Source of the DNA: Betaproteobacteria bacterium
GTDB lineage: Bacteria; Pseudomonadota; Gammaproteobacteria; Burkholderiales; SG8-39
Assembly (NCBI GenBank): GCA_027317055.1
Contig: DAHVFK010000186.1
Coordinates: 1-6,976, forward strand
Reading direction: 5' to 3'
DNA: 6,976 nucleotides
Shown: positions 5,244 through 6,976 of the stretch, piece after piece
How the letters are laid out: each line of letters starts with the position of its first letter
Position numbering within the stretch: the stretch's first letter is position 1
The notes under the pieces: model-generated
What the model saw: the letters and a program-made list of their open reading frames with translations, nothing else
Told to the model about the DNA's origin: nothing
Database searches by the model: none
Made by a program: the position numbers and the translations under genes

Positions 5244-6976
5244 ATGCAGTCGCCGGATCAACCGGTCCTCAGGGACATCGTGCTCGTTGGCGGCGGCCAT
5301 AGCCACGTCGGGGTGCTCAGGCACTTCGGCATGCATCCGTTGCCCGGAGTCCGGTTGACGGTGATCTGCCGCGACACCCATACGCCGTACTCCGGAATGC
5401 TGCCGGGCTATATCGCGGGACACTACGGCTACGACGAGGTGCACATCGACCTCGCGCGGCTGGCCCAGTTTGCCGGTGCGCGCTTTTATCGCGCTGAAGC
5501 GGTGGGGCTCGACCGCGCGGCGAGCACGCTGCTCTGCCGCGGCCGTCCGCCGGTGCCCTACGACCTGCTGTCGATCAACATCGGCTCCACTCCTCAGATG
5601 TCGGATGTGGCCGGTGCAGCGCGCTACGCCGTGCCGGTAAAACCGATTCACGGCTTCGACGGGCGCTGGCGGTCGCTGCTCGATCGCGTGCGCAAACACG
5701 CCGGGGCCACGCGCATCGCCGTGGTGGGCGGCGGCGCCGGCGGGGTCGAGTTGGCGCTCGCGATGCAATATCGCTTGCGCAACGAGCTGCGCGCAGCGGG
5801 GCGCAACCCCGACGATGTCAGCTTCCACCTGCTGACCGGCGATGCGGACATCCTGCCGACCCACAATGCGACGGTACGCCGCGCGTTCGAGCGGGTGCTG
5901 ACCGAACGCGGCATTACTCTGCAGTGCAACGCGGAAGTCAGCCAAGTGTCGCCCATGGGCCTGCAGACGACCGGCGGCGCATCGCTCGCAGCGGACGAGG
6001 TGATCTGGGTAACACGTGCCGCCGGAGCGCCGTGGCTGCGCGAAACCGGCCTCGCGCTCGATGCGGACGGCTTCATTCAGGTGTCCGACACGCTGCAGAC
6101 GACGACCGATCCGAAGGTGTATGCGGCGGGCGACGTCGCCGCGATGGTCAACCACCCGCGCGAGAAGGCCGGCGTATTCGCGGTCCGGCAAGGGCGCCCT
6201 CTGGCGGAAAATCTGCGCCGCGCCATCGAGGGCCGAGCGCTCAAGCCTTACCGTCCGCAGAGCCGCTGGCTCGCGCTGATCAGCACGGGCGATCGATATG
6301 CCGTGGCGTCGCGCGGCGCGTTCGAGCTCGAGGGCGCCTGGGTCTGGCGCTGGAAAGACTGGATCGACCGCCGCTTCATGGCCAGATTCAACCACCTGCC
6401 AGCCATGGAAAGCGTGGCATCGGCGGCACCCTCTTCGGTCAAGCTCGATCAGGAGGAGGCCGCGCAAGCCATCTCCGCGATCGCCATGCGCTGCGGCGGC
6501 TGCGGCGCGAAAGTCGGCGCCACGGTGCTCACACGCGCCCTCGGCGCGCTGCAGCCGGTGGACCGGGGCGACGTATTGATCGGCCTGCACGCGCCGGACG
6601 ATGCCGCGGTGGTGCGCGTGCCGCCCGGCAAGGCGATGGTTCACACGGTGGATTTCTTTCGCGCCTTCATCGACGACCCCTACGTCTTCGGCAGGGTCGC
6701 GGCCAACCATGCCCTGGGGGACATCTTCGCCATGGGCGCCGAGGCGCAGTCGGCCACCGCCATCGCCACCGTGCCTCCGGGGCTGGAGTCGAAGGTGGAG
6801 GACGTATTGCTGCAGATGATGTCGGGCGCGGTCGAAGTGCTGAACGAGGCCGGCTGCGCGCTGGTGGGCGGCCACACCGGGGAAGGCAGGGAACTGGCGC
6901 TGGGGTTCGCCGTCAATGGGCTGGTAGACGAAGATGGCGCGTCGGTCATGCGCAAGAGCGGCATGCGGCCGGGCGA
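5244..6976 (+). CDS. selD: FAD/NAD(P) oxidoreductase-SelD fusion: selenide, water dikinase (3'-truncated)
   Basis: The frame is open from the ATG at 5244 to the right edge, with 577 residues visible. Residues 1 to about 390 form an NDH-2-like flavoprotein: FAD motif VGGGHSHVGVL (15-25), TPYSGMLPGYIAGHY near 49-63, NAD-binding GGGAGGVE (162-169) and AAGDVAAM (G296, D297). This matches the family I know as Nterm_to_SelD (TIGR03169). From about 410 the sequence is SelD, which makes selenophosphate from selenide and ATP. MRCGGCGAKVG carries C420, aligning with catalytic Cys17 of E. coli SelD, and K423 aligning with Lys20. Metal/ATP-binding acidic residues lie in PDDAAVV (D452, D453) and TVDFF (D470). 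IDDPYVFGRVAANHALGDIFAMG and VGGHTGEG (541-548) are SelD signatures. The rest of the synthetase, probably 150 or more residues, is beyond the window. Such fusions are known. The flavoprotein may supply reduced selenium to the synthetase (inference). The ribosome site is AGAGGGG at 5231-5237. Confidence 0.93.
   Translation, partial: MQSPDQPVLRDIVLVGGGHSHVGVLRHFGMHPLPGVRLTVICRDTHTPYSGMLPGYIAGHYGYDEVHIDLARLAQFAGARFYRAEAVGLDRAASTLLCRGRPPVPYDLLSINIGSTPQMSDVAGAARYAVPVKPIHGFDGRWRSLLDRVRKHAGATRIAVVGGGAGGVELALAMQYRLRNELRAAGRNPDDVSFHLLTGDADILPTHNATVRRAFERVLTERGITLQCNAEVSQVSPMGLQTTGGASLAADEVIWVTRAAGAPWLRETGLALDADGFIQVSDTLQTTTDPKVYAAGDVAAMVNHPREKAGVFAVRQGRPLAENLRRAIEGRALKPYRPQSRWLALISTGDRYAVASRGAFELEGAWVWRWKDWIDRRFMARFNHLPAMESVASAAPSSVKLDQEEAAQAISAIAMRCGGCGAKVGATVLTRALGALQPVDRGDVLIGLHAPDDAAVVRVPPGKAMVHTVDFFRAFIDDPYVFGRVAANHALGDIFAMGAEAQSATAIATVPPGLESKVEDVLLQMMSGAVEVLNEAGCALVGGHTGEGRELALGFAVNGLVDEDGASVMRKSGMRPG

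Noticed and set aside
5229..6875. Long - strand frame (548 codons) opposite the selD fusion
   Set aside because: The + strand frame from 5244 is open to the window end and encodes clear flavoprotein and SelD motifs, so the antisense frame is a shadow.

Overview
This is a strongly GC-rich bacterial window. Dense, overlapping genes, GC-biased third codon positions and the protein families point to a proteobacterium, most likely beta- or gammaproteobacterial. That placement is inferred from family resemblance, not from a marker gene. There are seven protein-coding genes, and the first and last run off the window edges. I see no rRNA, tRNA, CRISPR array, insertion sequence or transposase.

Positions 1-3401, + strand, hold the 3' part of a mercury-resistance (mer) operon. 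It starts with mercuric reductase MerA, which is cut at its N-terminal metal-binding domain by the window edge. The organomercurial lyase gene merB overlaps it by one base. Next comes a MerC-like membrane transporter whose C-terminus carries a four-cysteine DUF2282/bufferin-type metal-binding domain. A small four-helix membrane protein of unknown function follows. The set suggests broad-spectrum resistance: MerB cleaves C-Hg bonds, the MerC-like protein moves Hg(II) inward, and MerA reduces it to volatile Hg(0). merR, merT and merP are not visible and may lie to the left.

Positions 3402-3703 hold a spacer with a small hairpin and a 74-codon membrane-protein gene on the - strand, convergent with the mer operon. 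This gene is divergent, by only 27 bp, from the next + strand gene.

Positions 3704-5053 encode a second class-I FAD disulfide oxidoreductase. It keeps the redox-active CxxxxC motif, but the usual C-terminal catalytic histidine is replaced by tyrosine.

Positions 5244-6976 (open at the right edge) encode an FAD/NAD(P) oxidoreductase fused to selenophosphate synthetase SelD. Three flavoproteins thus sit in one window, beside genes handling mercury and selenium, two elements with very high mutual affinity.

The most interesting signal is the MerC-DUF2282 fusion, which looks like a membrane transporter with its own periplasmic metallophore domain.
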